A stretch of DNA of 45,460 nt, from NCBI GenBank assembly GCA_902611475.1, contig CACLZW010000011.1, positions 1-45,460 on the forward strand, in the 5' to 3' direction. Shown here one piece after another: positions 17,685 to 26,180 of the stretch; the stretch's first letter is position 1; every line of letters starts with the position of its first letter. Below the pieces are notes generated by a model. The model searched no databases. It was not told where the DNA came from and was given only the letters and a program-made list of their open reading frames with translations. The DNA is from an uncultured Alphaproteobacteria bacterium. Lineage in GTDB: Bacteria > Pseudomonadota > Alphaproteobacteria > Rhodobacterales > Rhodobacteraceae. The position numbers were made by a program, and so were the translations under genes.

Positions 17685-19013
17685 TCATAGTGGTAAAGTC
17701 AAGCTGGCTTTAAGGCCTCCGAGATTTTTACTTTTTTTGAGATGTAGGTTCCCTCCATGGATTTTTATAAGGTCTGATGCTATAGATAATCCAAGTCCTA
17801 CTCCATGCTGTTTATTAAGATTTCTTGAATTGTCTAGTCGAACAAATGGCTTCACAGCCTCTTCTATTTCGTCTATAGGTATGCCAGGCCCGTTGTCTTC
17901 TACATGAATAAGCAACCGAGTTTGTTTTTCTACAATAGAAACTTTGATTTGAGATCCATAGCAATCTGCGTTCTCTATCAAATTATTTAACGCCCTTGAT
18001 AAATTGTTTTGTCGTAAATGTACTTTTCTTTCATGGTTTTTTAAATTTAAGTGCCATTGTAATTTTTCTTGTAAATTCAAACTTTGGTTCTTTAAAAACT
18101 CATAAAGTGCAATTAGTGAAACTGTTTTGACCTTTTCAGTCTGCTGATTTTTAGAAAATTCTAAAAACTCATCAAGTATGTTTTGCATTATTTGAATATC
18201 ATTTAACATTTCTTTTGCATCAGGATCTTCTTCTTTGAGCGCCAAAGCAAGTTTAAGCCGTGTCAAGGGTGTGCGAAGATCATGGCTTACCCCAGATAGC
18301 ATTTGTGTTCGTTGTTCAATTTGCCTCTCAATACGTTTTCTCATTTCAATAAACGCTGAACCAGCTTTCCTTATTTCTATTGATCCAGTCGGTTTGTAGC
18401 TAAGGGTTTGCCCTTTTCCAAAGGCTTCCGCTACAGATGCTAGGGTCTTTATCGGTTTTATTTGGTTTCTAAGAACCATTAGTAACAAAAATCCAAGTAT
18501 AATAGTTAGCAGCACCATTAGAACCAATAACTGATGGGGGTTTGATGCTGTAAATCTTTCTCTCTCTATTTCAAACTTTAGGTAAGAATTGTTTGGAAGA
18601 ATGGTAAAAACATTAACAATACCGTTAGTTTTTAGGTCTATATGTTTAATATTTGGCACATCATTCTTCAGAATCTTGATAAGTGTTATCCCAGAAAAGT
18701 CATATGCATATTTCTGAACGAACTCCTTTTGACTTTCTTGCTCAACAATAGTGAGTTTTAGGTCAAACTTTGTTTCCATATCATTAAGAAAAAGCTCTTT
18801 TTCGTCACTCAAAATATTTTCATAGCGATCCAGAACATAATTAATTTGCAAAACCGTGCTTTTTGCTAATTGCGCAGTAACTTGTTCAAAGTAGCGCTGT
18901 ATAAAAGCAAAGCCTATAATTGCTTCCAAAAAAATAATTGGTAGTATGATAATTAGAAGAGCTCTTCCGAAAAAGCTTCTAGGTAGATATTTTTTCAGTT
19001 TCAGATATTTCAT
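17685..19013 (-). CDS. EnvZ-like sensor histidine kinase, orphan
   Basis: Membrane-bound two-component sensor, 442 residues. First membrane helix ALLIIILPIIFLEAIIGFAF, a periplasmic domain to about residue 160, second helix LLVLMVLLTIILGFLLLMVL, then HAMP (RNQIKPIKTLASVAEAFGKG), HisKA with phospho-acceptor His in GVSHDLRTPLTRLKLAL, N-box ALNNLIENAD, G1 VEDNGPGIP and G2 GVGLGLSIASDL. The H-box and overall plan match the EnvZ/osmosensor type. No response regulator gene lies next to it in the window. It is divergent from the metallo-hydrolase gene with only 42 bases between the starts. Confidence 0.93.
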   Translation of the reverse strand: MKYLKLKKYLPRSFFGRALLIIILPIIFLEAIIGFAFIQRYFEQVTAQLAKSTVLQINYVLDRYENILSDEKELFLNDMETKFDLKLTIVEQESQKEFVQKYAYDFSGITLIKILKNDVPNIKHIDLKTNGIVNVFTILPNNSYLKFEIERERFTASNPHQLLVLMVLLTIILGFLLLMVLRNQIKPIKTLASVAEAFGKGQTLSYKPTGSIEIRKAGSAFIEMRKRIERQIEQRTQMLSGVSHDLRTPLTRLKLALALKEEDPDAKEMLNDIQIMQNILDEFLEFSKNQQTEKVKTVSLIALYEFLKNQSLNLQEKLQWHLNLKNHERKVHLRQNNLSRALNNLIENADCYGSQIKVSIVEKQTRLLIHVEDNGPGIPIDEIEEAVKPFVRLDNSRNLNKQHGVGLGLSIASDLIKIHGGNLHLKKSKNLGGLKASLTLPL

Positions 19014-19055
19014 AATTTTTTTATGTTTTTAATAATTATAATATAATCTAAAAAT

Positions 19056-19982
19056 ATGGCCATAAGCTTTGATACTAATCATAATCCTAAAATAGGTGAG
19101 GCAGAGCAGCTTGAGAAAGATCTTGCAGTTATAACCGCAAACAATGCTAGTCCTATGACTTTTACAGGTACAAGATCTTATATTTTAGGGACTGACAACT
19201 TAATTGTTATTGATCCGGGGCCTGATAGTGAAGCTCACCTTAGTTCTATTATGAAATATATTGGAAAGAGGAAAGTAACAGATATTCTTCTAACACACTC
19301 GCACATAGACCATTCCCCATTATCTAGGAAGTTAAAAATTGAGACTGGAGCAAGAATTATTGGTTTTGGATCTGCCGATGAAGCCCGTACCAGCTTTATG
19401 AAAAAGCTATCTTCTTCCTTAGATTTAGGGGGTGAAGAGGGCATTGATAAAGATCTTGCGCTGGATAAAAAAGTTGTGGAAAAACAGATTCTTAAATTGA
19501 ATAATTACAGAATCGAAGTTGTTCATACTCCTGGTCATTTGAGTAATCACATCTGTTTCTCATTGAAAGAAAAGAAAATCTTATTTAGTGGCGATCATGT
19601 TATGGGCTGGGCTACTACTTTGATTTCGCCGCCAGATGGAGATCTAGGCTCTTTTATGAATTCATTAGAAAAATTATTAATTAGGGAAGAGGTGATTTAT
19701 TATCCTGGTCACGGTAAACCTTTAAAGGAACCTAGAAAAATGGTGTTAGCGCAAATTAAACATAGGCGGGATAGGGAAAAGCAAATTTTGAATTCTGTTT
19801 CAAAAATTTCAAGAACACCAGCCGAAATAGTGGACGATGTATATGTTGGTTTAAATCCCATGTTAAAAGCGGCAGCAATAAGAAATGTTCTTGCACACCT
19901 TATTGATTTGTATGAAAGGAATAAAGTATCTACAGATAAATTTTCTCAAACAGCAAAGTTTTCTCAATCAAACCAAAATTAA
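19056..19982 (+). CDS. MBL-fold metallo-hydrolase, LACTB2-like
   Basis: 308-residue metallo-beta-lactamase-fold hydrolase. Metal ligands are visible: THSHIDHSPLS (HxHxDH), HTPGHLSNH, the Asp in LFSGDHVMGW and the His in YYPGHGKPL. The C-terminal winged-helix-like segment (residues about 245-290, EIVDDVYVGLNP then AAAIRNVLAHLIDL) is the LACTB2 arrangement; characterised LACTB2 is a single-strand endoribonuclease, but bacterial members are uncharacterised. It lies directly upstream of tRNA-Asn, with 51 bases between. Confidence 0.9.
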   Translation: MAISFDTNHNPKIGEAEQLEKDLAVITANNASPMTFTGTRSYILGTDNLIVIDPGPDSEAHLSSIMKYIGKRKVTDILLTHSHIDHSPLSRKLKIETGARIIGFGSADEARTSFMKKLSSSLDLGGEEGIDKDLALDKKVVEKQILKLNNYRIEVVHTPGHLSNHICFSLKEKKILFSGDHVMGWATTLISPPDGDLGSFMNSLEKLLIREEVIYYPGHGKPLKEPRKMVLAQIKHRRDREKQILNSVSKISRTPAEIVDDVYVGLNPMLKAAAIRNVLAHLIDLYERNKVSTDKFSQTAKFSQSNQN

Positions 19983-20033
19983 AATAATTTTGCTTGAATT
20001 AAAGTAAAAATTAGTGCAATTCTTGTTGTGTGT

Positions 20034-20108
20034 TCCGGCGTAGCTCAGCGGTAGAGCAGTTGACTGTTAATCAATTGGTCGTTGGTTCGATCCCAACCGC
20101 CGGAGCCA
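20034..20108 (+). tRNA. tRNA-Asn (GTT), integration target
   Basis: 75-nt cloverleaf. Acceptor TCCGGCG pairs with CGCCGGA, D stem GCTC/GAGC, anticodon stem GTTGA/TCAAT with loop CTGTTAA (anticodon GTT at 20066-20068), T stem GTTGG/CCAAC with loop TTCGATC, discriminator G, encoded CCA. The 3' part (20077-20108) is repeated at 22601, 29285 and 30834, so this gene appears to be the attachment site of a tandem integrated island. Confidence 0.97.
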
Positions 20109-20140
20109 TTTTTTCCTAATAAAAACAATAACTTATTTTT

Positions 20141-20211
20141 TTCGCTGACAGTTTCGCTGACAAACTTTTTAACTGGCGGTAGGTATTTTTCCAACTGGCG
20201 GTAGGTATTTT
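20141..20211 (+). repeat. Two pairs of direct repeats at the left end of island module 1
   Basis: TTCGCTGACA occurs at 20141-20150 and 20153-20162 (12-base period). AACTGGCGGTAGGTATTTT occurs at 20171-20189 and 20193-20211 (22-base period). The GGTAGG inside the first 19-mer starts 70 bases after the tRNA CCA, the same offset as at the next att copies. CTGACA is also the unit of a triple repeat at the other end of the module (22462-22490). Best read as recombinase arm sites; no coding sequence is seen in 20109-20321. Confidence 0.6.
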
Positions 20212-20321
20212 GAAAACCTACATTGTTGAAATTTGTTGGTTAAAACGCGGTTTTTAGTGGCAAATTGACACATTTAAGTAAATGTTCATTGTAAATTAGG
20301 TTCAGTATTAATGCTTTTGAA

Positions 20322-22187
20322 TTATATGAGTCCTAACCCATAAAGAGTGTTCTTAAATACCTCTTTGAAGCTGTCGTCCTCTATGTTGTATAGGCTGCCC
20401 ATCACTATTTCCAAAGGTGACATTTGTAACTCTTTCAAATCAAGATTTTGTAATTTCTCAATATATTGATTAGCTTTCTTTTTATTTCCTTGTTTAAAGC
20501 TAATAAAAGCCAGCATTGAAAAAGCAGCTGCCCTCGAATTAGACGCGAATTGATCAGCACTCGCCAATTCTATTGCTATAGGAATGGCTTCATCGTATTT
20601 TTCAAGTATCACGAGCGTATTTAAAAACGCTGTCTTGATCCACGACTCAGAATGTGGCGCTATAGCAATTGCCTTTCTATAATTGGGAAGTGCTTCTTTA
20701 TATTTTCCAACTCCTGAAAGAATATTGCCAACAGATGCAAAGGCATGGGGACTGCTTTTATTTAAATTTCCTGCAATTACAGCCCTTTTTTCTGCTAAAG
20801 CTAGTGCATCTTTTCTTTGATCAAAAAGCTTTTCTGCATGACCGAATTCGAAAAAAGCTGTTAATACGTGTGTTTCTGAAATATCTGGACCTAGCTCTAT
20901 AGACTTTAAAGCCAGTTCATAACCCTTAATAGCTTCTTCCTTGTTTGTTACTGTATATAGTAGATGCCATCCTTTTAAAACTAGCGACATTGGATTGTCA
21001 GGCTCATCACGCATCAATTCATCGGCAAGCCTGCCAAGATTTTGAATGCTTTCAGGAGTACCTTTTATAAGCTCTGACCTTGCCTTAAAGCTTTTACGCC
21101 AGCTTTCTACAGACTTAAAGTATTTTCTATAATCTTGACCAAGTGAACCTACTATAAGCTTAATTGACAACTTATTTAAAATTTCTTCACTGAGTGTGTC
21201 TTGCACTTTAAATAAATCTTGCAACTCAAAGTCATATTTTTCTGAGTAGAGAGTGTCGTTTTTCACAAGATCATTTAGCTGAACATTTATACGTGTTTTT
21301 TCACCTGCTACCTGAACACTACCGGATATGACATACTGCGTTTTATAGTTTGCTAATATTTCTTTATCAGAAAATTTATTTTTTGAAACAAAATCACTAG
21401 TGTTTCGGGATTGCACTAGGAGTTGTTCATAGTTAGAAAGAGTTGATATTAGTGTATCAGTTATACCGGAGGCAACAAATTCATTTTCTGAAGCAGAAAG
21501 ATTTTTAAAGGGTAGCACAAGAATAGATGGCCTATCAGATTTAGTGATTAAGGTCTCAGGAGTTTCTCCGTTATTGGTAGTTTGGTAATAAACAAAACCA
21601 AAGAGCAAAAGAAATAGTGCGACTACACTAGCTATTTTAAGATTATATTTCTTTTTCTTTAAATCTCTTTTTTGTGATGGATCTAGTAAAATGTCAAAAG
21701 CATGAAACTTGTTTTTCTTGACCTGTTGAAGGCCTAAATCTTGAATTTTTAAATCTAATTTACCTTCAATGTAATCGAAGATACTTTTTGAAATGGTTAT
21801 CCCATTAGGCTGTGATAATTGCTCAAGGCGCGCTGCTACATTAACGCCATCGCCCAGAAGATTTTTCTTCTCTAGTATCACATCCCCCGCATTAATTCCT
21901 ATCCTAAAACTAAGAGCAGGTCTTATATTTTCCTCTTTTACAATATTTTGGAAATCGATAGCACATTCTACTGCCTTTACTGCACTGGAGAATTCAGCCA
22001 TGAAAGAATCTCCTCCTGTATTGAAAAGTCGTCCTCCATGTTTCTTAAAAGCTTCTTTTAAAATTTTTTCATATGCCCTTAGACTTGTTACCGTTCCTGT
22101 CTCGTCTTTTTCCATATGCAAGCTATAGTCAACGACATCTGTCGCAAATATCACAGAAATTTTTCTATCTATTTTTTCAGCATTCAT
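20322..22187 (-). CDS. Class III adenylate/guanylate cyclase with membrane helix and TPR repeats
   Basis: 621 residues. Cyclase homology domain at residues 8-175: metal Asp in FATDVVDYS, second metal Asp in FNTGGDSFMAEF, and GDGVNVAARLE with the transition-state Asn and Arg. The residue that is Lys in canonical adenylate cyclases (before TxGD) is Asn here. A single membrane helix (IASVVALFLLLFGFVYY, about 195-211) is followed by a TolB-like domain (PSILVLPFKNLSASEN to about residue 350) and TPR-like helices to the end. Likely makes a cyclic nucleotide in response to something bound outside; not testable from sequence. It is the only gene between tRNA-Asn and its first repeated 3' end. The gene at 31059 is a paralogue. 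Confidence 0.93.
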   Translation of the reverse strand: MNAEKIDRKISVIFATDVVDYSLHMEKDETGTVTSLRAYEKILKEAFKKHGGRLFNTGGDSFMAEFSSAVKAVECAIDFQNIVKEENIRPALSFRIGINAGDVILEKKNLLGDGVNVAARLEQLSQPNGITISKSIFDYIEGKLDLKIQDLGLQQVKKNKFHAFDILLDPSQKRDLKKKKYNLKIASVVALFLLLFGFVYYQTTNNGETPETLITKSDRPSILVLPFKNLSASENEFVASGITDTLISTLSNYEQLLVQSRNTSDFVSKNKFSDKEILANYKTQYVISGSVQVAGEKTRINVQLNDLVKNDTLYSEKYDFELQDLFKVQDTLSEEILNKLSIKLIVGSLGQDYRKYFKSVESWRKSFKARSELIKGTPESIQNLGRLADELMRDEPDNPMSLVLKGWHLLYTVTNKEEAIKGYELALKSIELGPDISETHVLTAFFEFGHAEKLFDQRKDALALAEKRAVIAGNLNKSSPHAFASVGNILSGVGKYKEALPNYRKAIAIAPHSESWIKTAFLNTLVILEKYDEAIPIAIELASADQFASNSRAAAFSMLAFISFKQGNKKKANQYIEKLQNLDLKELQMSPLEIVMGSLYNIEDDSFKEVFKNTLYGLGLI

Positions 22188-22600
22188 CGAAGTTTTCCAA
22201 TTTTATTAAAGCGAACTGAAATATGTCTCTTTAAGAGAATAAATCATTTGAAGACTAATTTATAGCTATATCAGTTCATTAGATAAACTATTAGAATCAA
22301 GAGTAGAAAATGATAAAGTGTTCAGCAATGACAAAGGCTCCGTAAACAAGATTATTAATGAGCTCTTCACCTTAGAATTGATGAAACTATTAGGCTGCTA
22401 ATAAATACGCAACTAGACATCCGCAAAATAACGACAAATTTCCTACGGCACTTGAATTCTACTGACAAGCTGCTGACAAATTGCTGACAAGAAAAGTGTG
22501 ACACTATATGAATGTTTATGACAAAGTATGACACTTTATGACCATCATACCCTTATAAATATGGCTTTTTGTGACACTTTATAACCAGGTATGACGCTAT
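22188..22600. other. Non-coding end of module 1 with phased short repeats
   Basis: No intact gene. CTGACAA occurs at 22462, 22473 and 22484 (11-base period); TATGAC occurs at 22517, 22527 and 22537 (10-base period) and once more at 22590, 11 bases before the att core. GTGACACT-like units lie between. The helical phasing suggests protein-binding arm sites. An open stretch on the + strand (22252-22401) ending ELMKLLGC-stop may be a gene remnant, but I cannot identify it. Confidence 0.55.
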
Positions 22601-22640
22601 GGTTGTTGGTTCGATCCCAACCGCCGGAGCCATTTTTTCT
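22601..22640 (+). repeat. tRNA-Asn 3'-end duplication (att copy 2)
   Basis: The 32 bases at 22601-22632 match the tRNA-Asn 3' end (20077-20108) at 31 of 32 positions, including the T arm, acceptor strand and CCA, and the match continues through the following T-run. The 5' two thirds of the tRNA are absent, so this is not a gene but a copied attachment site. Bases upstream (AGGTATGACGCTATGG) are not tRNA-derived and recur at the next copy. Confidence 0.9.
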
Positions 22641-22798
22641 CAATAAAATCAATGGCATTATTTTTTAATGCCAAAAATAATGCCAAAGAAATAAAACTTG
22701 CGGTAGGAAACCAAGGACCTCCGCTATTCCAATTTGTTTTTTTGGTTAATCTAATATACCATTTAAGTTCAGAATATGAATTTATATGGGATAGAAAC

Positions 22799-24439
22799 AT
22801 GTCTAAGAGTTTTGATGCTATTATAGTAGGTAGTGGCCCAGTAGGTAGCATAGCATCGTTACTATTAGCTGAAAGAAATTTTAATGTTGCTATTGTTGAA
22901 AAAAATAAACATCCATATCCGCACCCCAGGGCAGTTGGCTTAAACGGGTATTCACTTAGTCTTATAGAAATTCTTCTTGGAAAACTCTGGAAAGATTTTA
23001 AATTCACGTCTGCTATCGAAGTGGGCTATATGCTAGACAAAAATAAAATGTCAAAACCATTTGGAGTAATGCAACCGCCTGAGATAAATGGAAAGCTGCT
23101 GGATTTTGATAAATATGGATTTCTAAATTGGTTTAATCAACCTAACTTAGAAAATCTGCTGAGAAAAAAAATAAAGCAAAGTAAAAACATTACAACTTTT
23201 TATAATTTTGAAGCGTTAGTGATGTGGGAAACTGATAAAAACTACTTGCGCATTCAAAACCTTGGTTCCGAAGAAATGGAAACGATATCCTCAAAGTACC
23301 TGATAGGAGCAGACGGTGGAGGGAGTTTTGTTAGGAAACAGATTGGAGCAAATCTTCAATCTCTTGGCAAATCAATTTATTTTTTGATTGTCGATATTGA
23401 GGCGCCGCGATCTGCTCTCAAAAAGGGTATGGATTTCGATGCCGGTGGCCATCAAATAATTGACCCAAACGGGCAAAGACCAACCACATTCTTGCTTCTA
23501 AGTGGTAAAAATCATGGCTCATATAAAAATAGGTTTAGATTTGAGTTTGCTTTAAAAGATGACGAGAACTTTACAAAATTACAAGCTCCTGACTCAATAA
23601 AATCGTTGGTTTCACATTATCTTTCACCAGAAAAAATTAAGATTGAAAGGTCCACAGTATACAAATTTAATTCAATGATTTCTCAAAAATGGCGATCAAA
23701 TAATATATTCAACATCGGTGATGCAGCTCATCAGACTTCGCCTTTTTTAGGACAAGGATTGAATTTGGGTATAAGAAATACCTTTAATTTAATAAATAAA
23801 ATTGATCTTGTAGAGAAAGGTATATCAGAGCCCTCTCTGTTAAATAAATATCAGCAAGAGTGTTACCCTGACTCCAAGTTCATTATTAAACAATCCCTCT
23901 TTATGGGTGGTTTGTTATTTAATGTGAAACCACATATCAATTTATTAAGAAAGATAGTGTACTTTTTTAATGGTGGAAGGGGAAAACCTTTAAATTTATT
24001 TCCGGCTTTTGTTCCTGAGACTATAACTATACCAAATGGTTTTAAGCCTAAGAAAACTAATCAAAAGGGATACCCGATGTATAATTATATATCAAAAAAA
24101 GGCTTTCCACGTTCACTTAGAGAATACATGCCGTATAACTTTAGAGTGTTATGTAATAATTCTTCGCAAAAAATTGATAAGTTAGTTGATAAGCTGCAAA
24201 AAGAAATTAGACCCCAAATTATTACACTTAGCGAAGGCTCGATGGGTGAAAAAACATCGGATAAAGTATTGGTGTCGGCGCAAAGAAATGAAGATAGGAA
24301 AATGCATAGGAAGCTATTTAATAAGGCAGATTACGTTCTAATGGCTCCTGGCTATACAATGTTGGGTACATATAAGAGTGGTCAGGAAAACAAACTGATT
24401 GCCGACTATAAGTCTGTTTTTGATTTAGTTGTTAACTAA
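22799..24439 (+). CDS. FAD-dependent aromatic monooxygenase, MhpA/PheA-like
   Basis: Class A flavoprotein hydroxylase, 546 residues. FAD/NAD(P)H motifs: IIVGSGPVGSIAS (GxGxxG) at the N-terminus, IGADGGGSFVRKQIG (DG motif) and IFNIGDAAHQTSPFLGQGLN (GD motif). Family members such as MhpA add a hydroxyl to phenolic substrates to make catechols. I chose ATG 22799 (MSKSFDAIIVGSG); a longer frame from 22652 would cover the att-proximal arm and adds no homology. It converges on the VOC dioxygenase gene with three bases between the stops, so monooxygenase and ring-cleavage-type genes face each other in one cassette. The C-terminal 150 residues are divergent. Confidence 0.88.
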   Translation: MSKSFDAIIVGSGPVGSIASLLLAERNFNVAIVEKNKHPYPHPRAVGLNGYSLSLIEILLGKLWKDFKFTSAIEVGYMLDKNKMSKPFGVMQPPEINGKLLDFDKYGFLNWFNQPNLENLLRKKIKQSKNITTFYNFEALVMWETDKNYLRIQNLGSEEMETISSKYLIGADGGGSFVRKQIGANLQSLGKSIYFLIVDIEAPRSALKKGMDFDAGGHQIIDPNGQRPTTFLLLSGKNHGSYKNRFRFEFALKDDENFTKLQAPDSIKSLVSHYLSPEKIKIERSTVYKFNSMISQKWRSNNIFNIGDAAHQTSPFLGQGLNLGIRNTFNLINKIDLVEKGISEPSLLNKYQQECYPDSKFIIKQSLFMGGLLFNVKPHINLLRKIVYFFNGGRGKPLNLFPAFVPETITIPNGFKPKKTNQKGYPMYNYISKKGFPRSLREYMPYNFRVLCNNSSQKIDKLVDKLQKEIRPQIITLSEGSMGEKTSDKVLVSAQRNEDRKMHRKLFNKADYVLMAPGYTMLGTYKSGQENKLIADYKSVFDLVVN

Positions 24440-24442
24440 TAT

Positions 24443-25828
24443 TCATTCAGTGGCTCTTATATTTTCTACCAGCTCCTTAACATTTGATAGGTCTCTATTT
24501 ACCAGTGATTGCTGCGTTTCCTCATCAAATTTTTCATAAAATGTAGCTGCAGCAGGTCCATCAAGGTTTCTAATACCAGACTCTTTTACCGTAGGGCCCC
24601 ATTGATTGTGCCCATTTGGCCCCAATCCACTTATTGAGTGTATTCTCTGGCCAAAGGACCTCGTTATCCTGTCACCGTCAGACATGTGTTCATGGACATG
24701 ACCATATGGATCATGCCAGTAATCATAAATATGAGATCCCAAAACATGTCTACCAACCCCCCAGGCTATCTCATATCTTTTTTCTTCAAATTCAGCTTTA
24801 TTTTTAAGCTGCATATGCCCCCGCCAAACATCATCTAAATTAGATACTTCGAAGGATGCATGGCTTAACTGCGTTTGAATACCTTTCCCTTTAGGAGCCA
24901 TTCTTGGATCCATATTTGAAAGGATAAAAAAAGTATGATGGTCCGTAGCCGTTTCTCCTCTATCGCACCTAAAAAAACAGGCGTAAGTGGGGGAACCCTC
25001 CGCAAATGTACCTTCATATAAAGGTGAAGGACCAGCTTCTTTGAGCTTATTAAACATTTCAGGATTGATTGCGTGACCTTCTGCAGATTTTGGTGCCTCA
25101 AAGATTACGCTATCAGTTGGAAGGAAACCAAAAGTTTCAATCATAAATTTCATCAATTTATGGTGATCTCCAACCGGTGCCGCTAAAACTACATGGCCTA
25201 TTTTTATGACATCCGGTGGACCAGGATAAACAGTATTACTGCCGTCAGCTTCTCTATTTCCAGAGGTATCCTGTAATTTGTTTGGGTCTCGTTTATAGAA
25301 ATTTTTATTTCCATAGTTGTACTCCAATCTGTCTCTTGCTGACGTTAAGACCTCTACACTTCTACCCGATACAGCTTCAACTAAAAAACCGCATACTGGA
25401 TCAATAAATGACACTCTTTTACCTCCACACAATGATCCCTCAATTCCAGGTATTTCATGTACCTTGGTACATCCATCAATATTTTCCTCGAGGATTTTTA
25501 GGTCTTTTTCACTCTTCATTTGTAAAGCGAAACCCAAAAATTTAGCTGGTCCCCGGTGAGCTACATGACAAAACCCGTCTCCCTCCAAACCCCTAGAATA
25601 TATTACGTTCTCGTCTTTATACATTATCTTCAATCCAAAGTCCTTTACCCAATCTTCATAGAGGTTCAAATCAGGTACTGAAAAGCGAACGTAAGCTACG
25701 TCCCATGCCTTAGTTAATGGCTCAATAGGCGGAAGTGACTCTGACCCTTCAAGATGTTCTCCCTTACCTTCATTTATTGCCTCAAAAAGATGAAGATCTC
25801 TATCTACTAATTTTTCTTTTTCATCCAT
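24443..25828 (-). CDS. VOC-family protein, extradiol dioxygenase-like
   Basis: 461 residues with two vicinal-oxygen-chelate domains (about 41-155 and 207-390). Candidate metal triad of the second domain: H212 (KIGHVVLAAP), H323 (LSHASFEVSN) and E380 (GHVHEHMSDG). The segment GRHVLGSHIYDYWHDPYG before the Glu is typical of type I extradiol ring-cleavage enzymes. An N-terminal 40-residue extension and a C-terminal 75-residue tail make it longer than BphC-type enzymes (about 300). The start at ATG 25828 has AAGGAG eight bases upstream, inside the Rieske gene, which it overlaps by 8 bases. Likely cleaves a catechol-like product; substrate unknown. Confidence 0.82.
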   Translation of the reverse strand: MDEKEKLVDRDLHLFEAINEGKGEHLEGSESLPPIEPLTKAWDVAYVRFSVPDLNLYEDWVKDFGLKIMYKDENVIYSRGLEGDGFCHVAHRGPAKFLGFALQMKSEKDLKILEENIDGCTKVHEIPGIEGSLCGGKRVSFIDPVCGFLVEAVSGRSVEVLTSARDRLEYNYGNKNFYKRDPNKLQDTSGNREADGSNTVYPGPPDVIKIGHVVLAAPVGDHHKLMKFMIETFGFLPTDSVIFEAPKSAEGHAINPEMFNKLKEAGPSPLYEGTFAEGSPTYACFFRCDRGETATDHHTFFILSNMDPRMAPKGKGIQTQLSHASFEVSNLDDVWRGHMQLKNKAEFEEKRYEIAWGVGRHVLGSHIYDYWHDPYGHVHEHMSDGDRITRSFGQRIHSISGLGPNGHNQWGPTVKESGIRNLDGPAAATFYEKFDEETQQSLVNRDLSNVKELVENIRATE

Positions 25829-26177
25829 TTTTCGGTTCTCCTTTAGAAACTATAATTTGGTTATTCTTTTCTTTGGTTATCAAGCCATAAAGTGATTTCC
25901 CCTTACAAGGCCCTTCTTCGCATATTCCAGTTTTTGCATTAAACAAAGCTTGATGGTTCATACACTGAAGTAACTTTTTCCTTTTTTCCCATAGAAAGGC
26001 TGGGTCACGACAAAGAGGTCTACCATCGTGAGGACATGAATTTATCCACGCCCTAACCTTACCCTCAAATCTTGTGATTAAAACTTTAAGACCATCAGTA
26101 TTTTGGGGAAGATCGACCATTAGAGCACCTAATTCGACTATTTCTTCAGACTTTATAATAGCAATAATGTTACTCAT
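25821..26177 (-). CDS. Rieske [2Fe-2S] ferredoxin-like protein
   Basis: 118 residues, single Rieske domain. Cluster ligands are C-P-H (NSCPHDGRPL) and C-M-N-H (LQCMNHQALF), followed by GICEEGPCKGKSLYGL, which is usual for NirD/ferredoxin-type Rieske proteins. There is no catalytic oxygenase domain and no alpha subunit gene nearby. It sits three bases after the CMD-like gene and overlaps the VOC gene, so its partner is probably within this operon. It could deliver electrons to, or reactivate, the iron of the VOC enzyme (inference). Confidence 0.9.
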   Translation of the reverse strand: MSNIIAIIKSEEIVELGALMVDLPQNTDGLKVLITRFEGKVRAWINSCPHDGRPLCRDPAFLWEKRKKLLQCMNHQALFNAKTGICEEGPCKGKSLYGLITKEKNNQIIVSKGEPKNG

Positions 26178-26180
26178 TTC

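Noticed and set aside
20141-20211. Start of a CRISPR array
   Set aside because: Only two copies of each unit, with spacing too short (3-base spacer between 19-mers) and no cas genes.
22601-22632. A second tRNA-Asn gene
   Set aside because: Only the T arm and 3' acceptor strand are present; the 5' acceptor, D arm and anticodon arm are replaced by TATGAC repeats, so it is an attachment-site copy.
22652-22798. N-terminal extension of the FAD monooxygenase
   Set aside because: It would translate the att-flanking arm including the GGTAGG motif; the conserved FAD motif starts right after ATG 22799.
24616-25559. Several 60-80-codon frames opposite or within the VOC gene
   Set aside because: No ribosome-binding sites or recognisable motifs; all overlap a well-supported gene.
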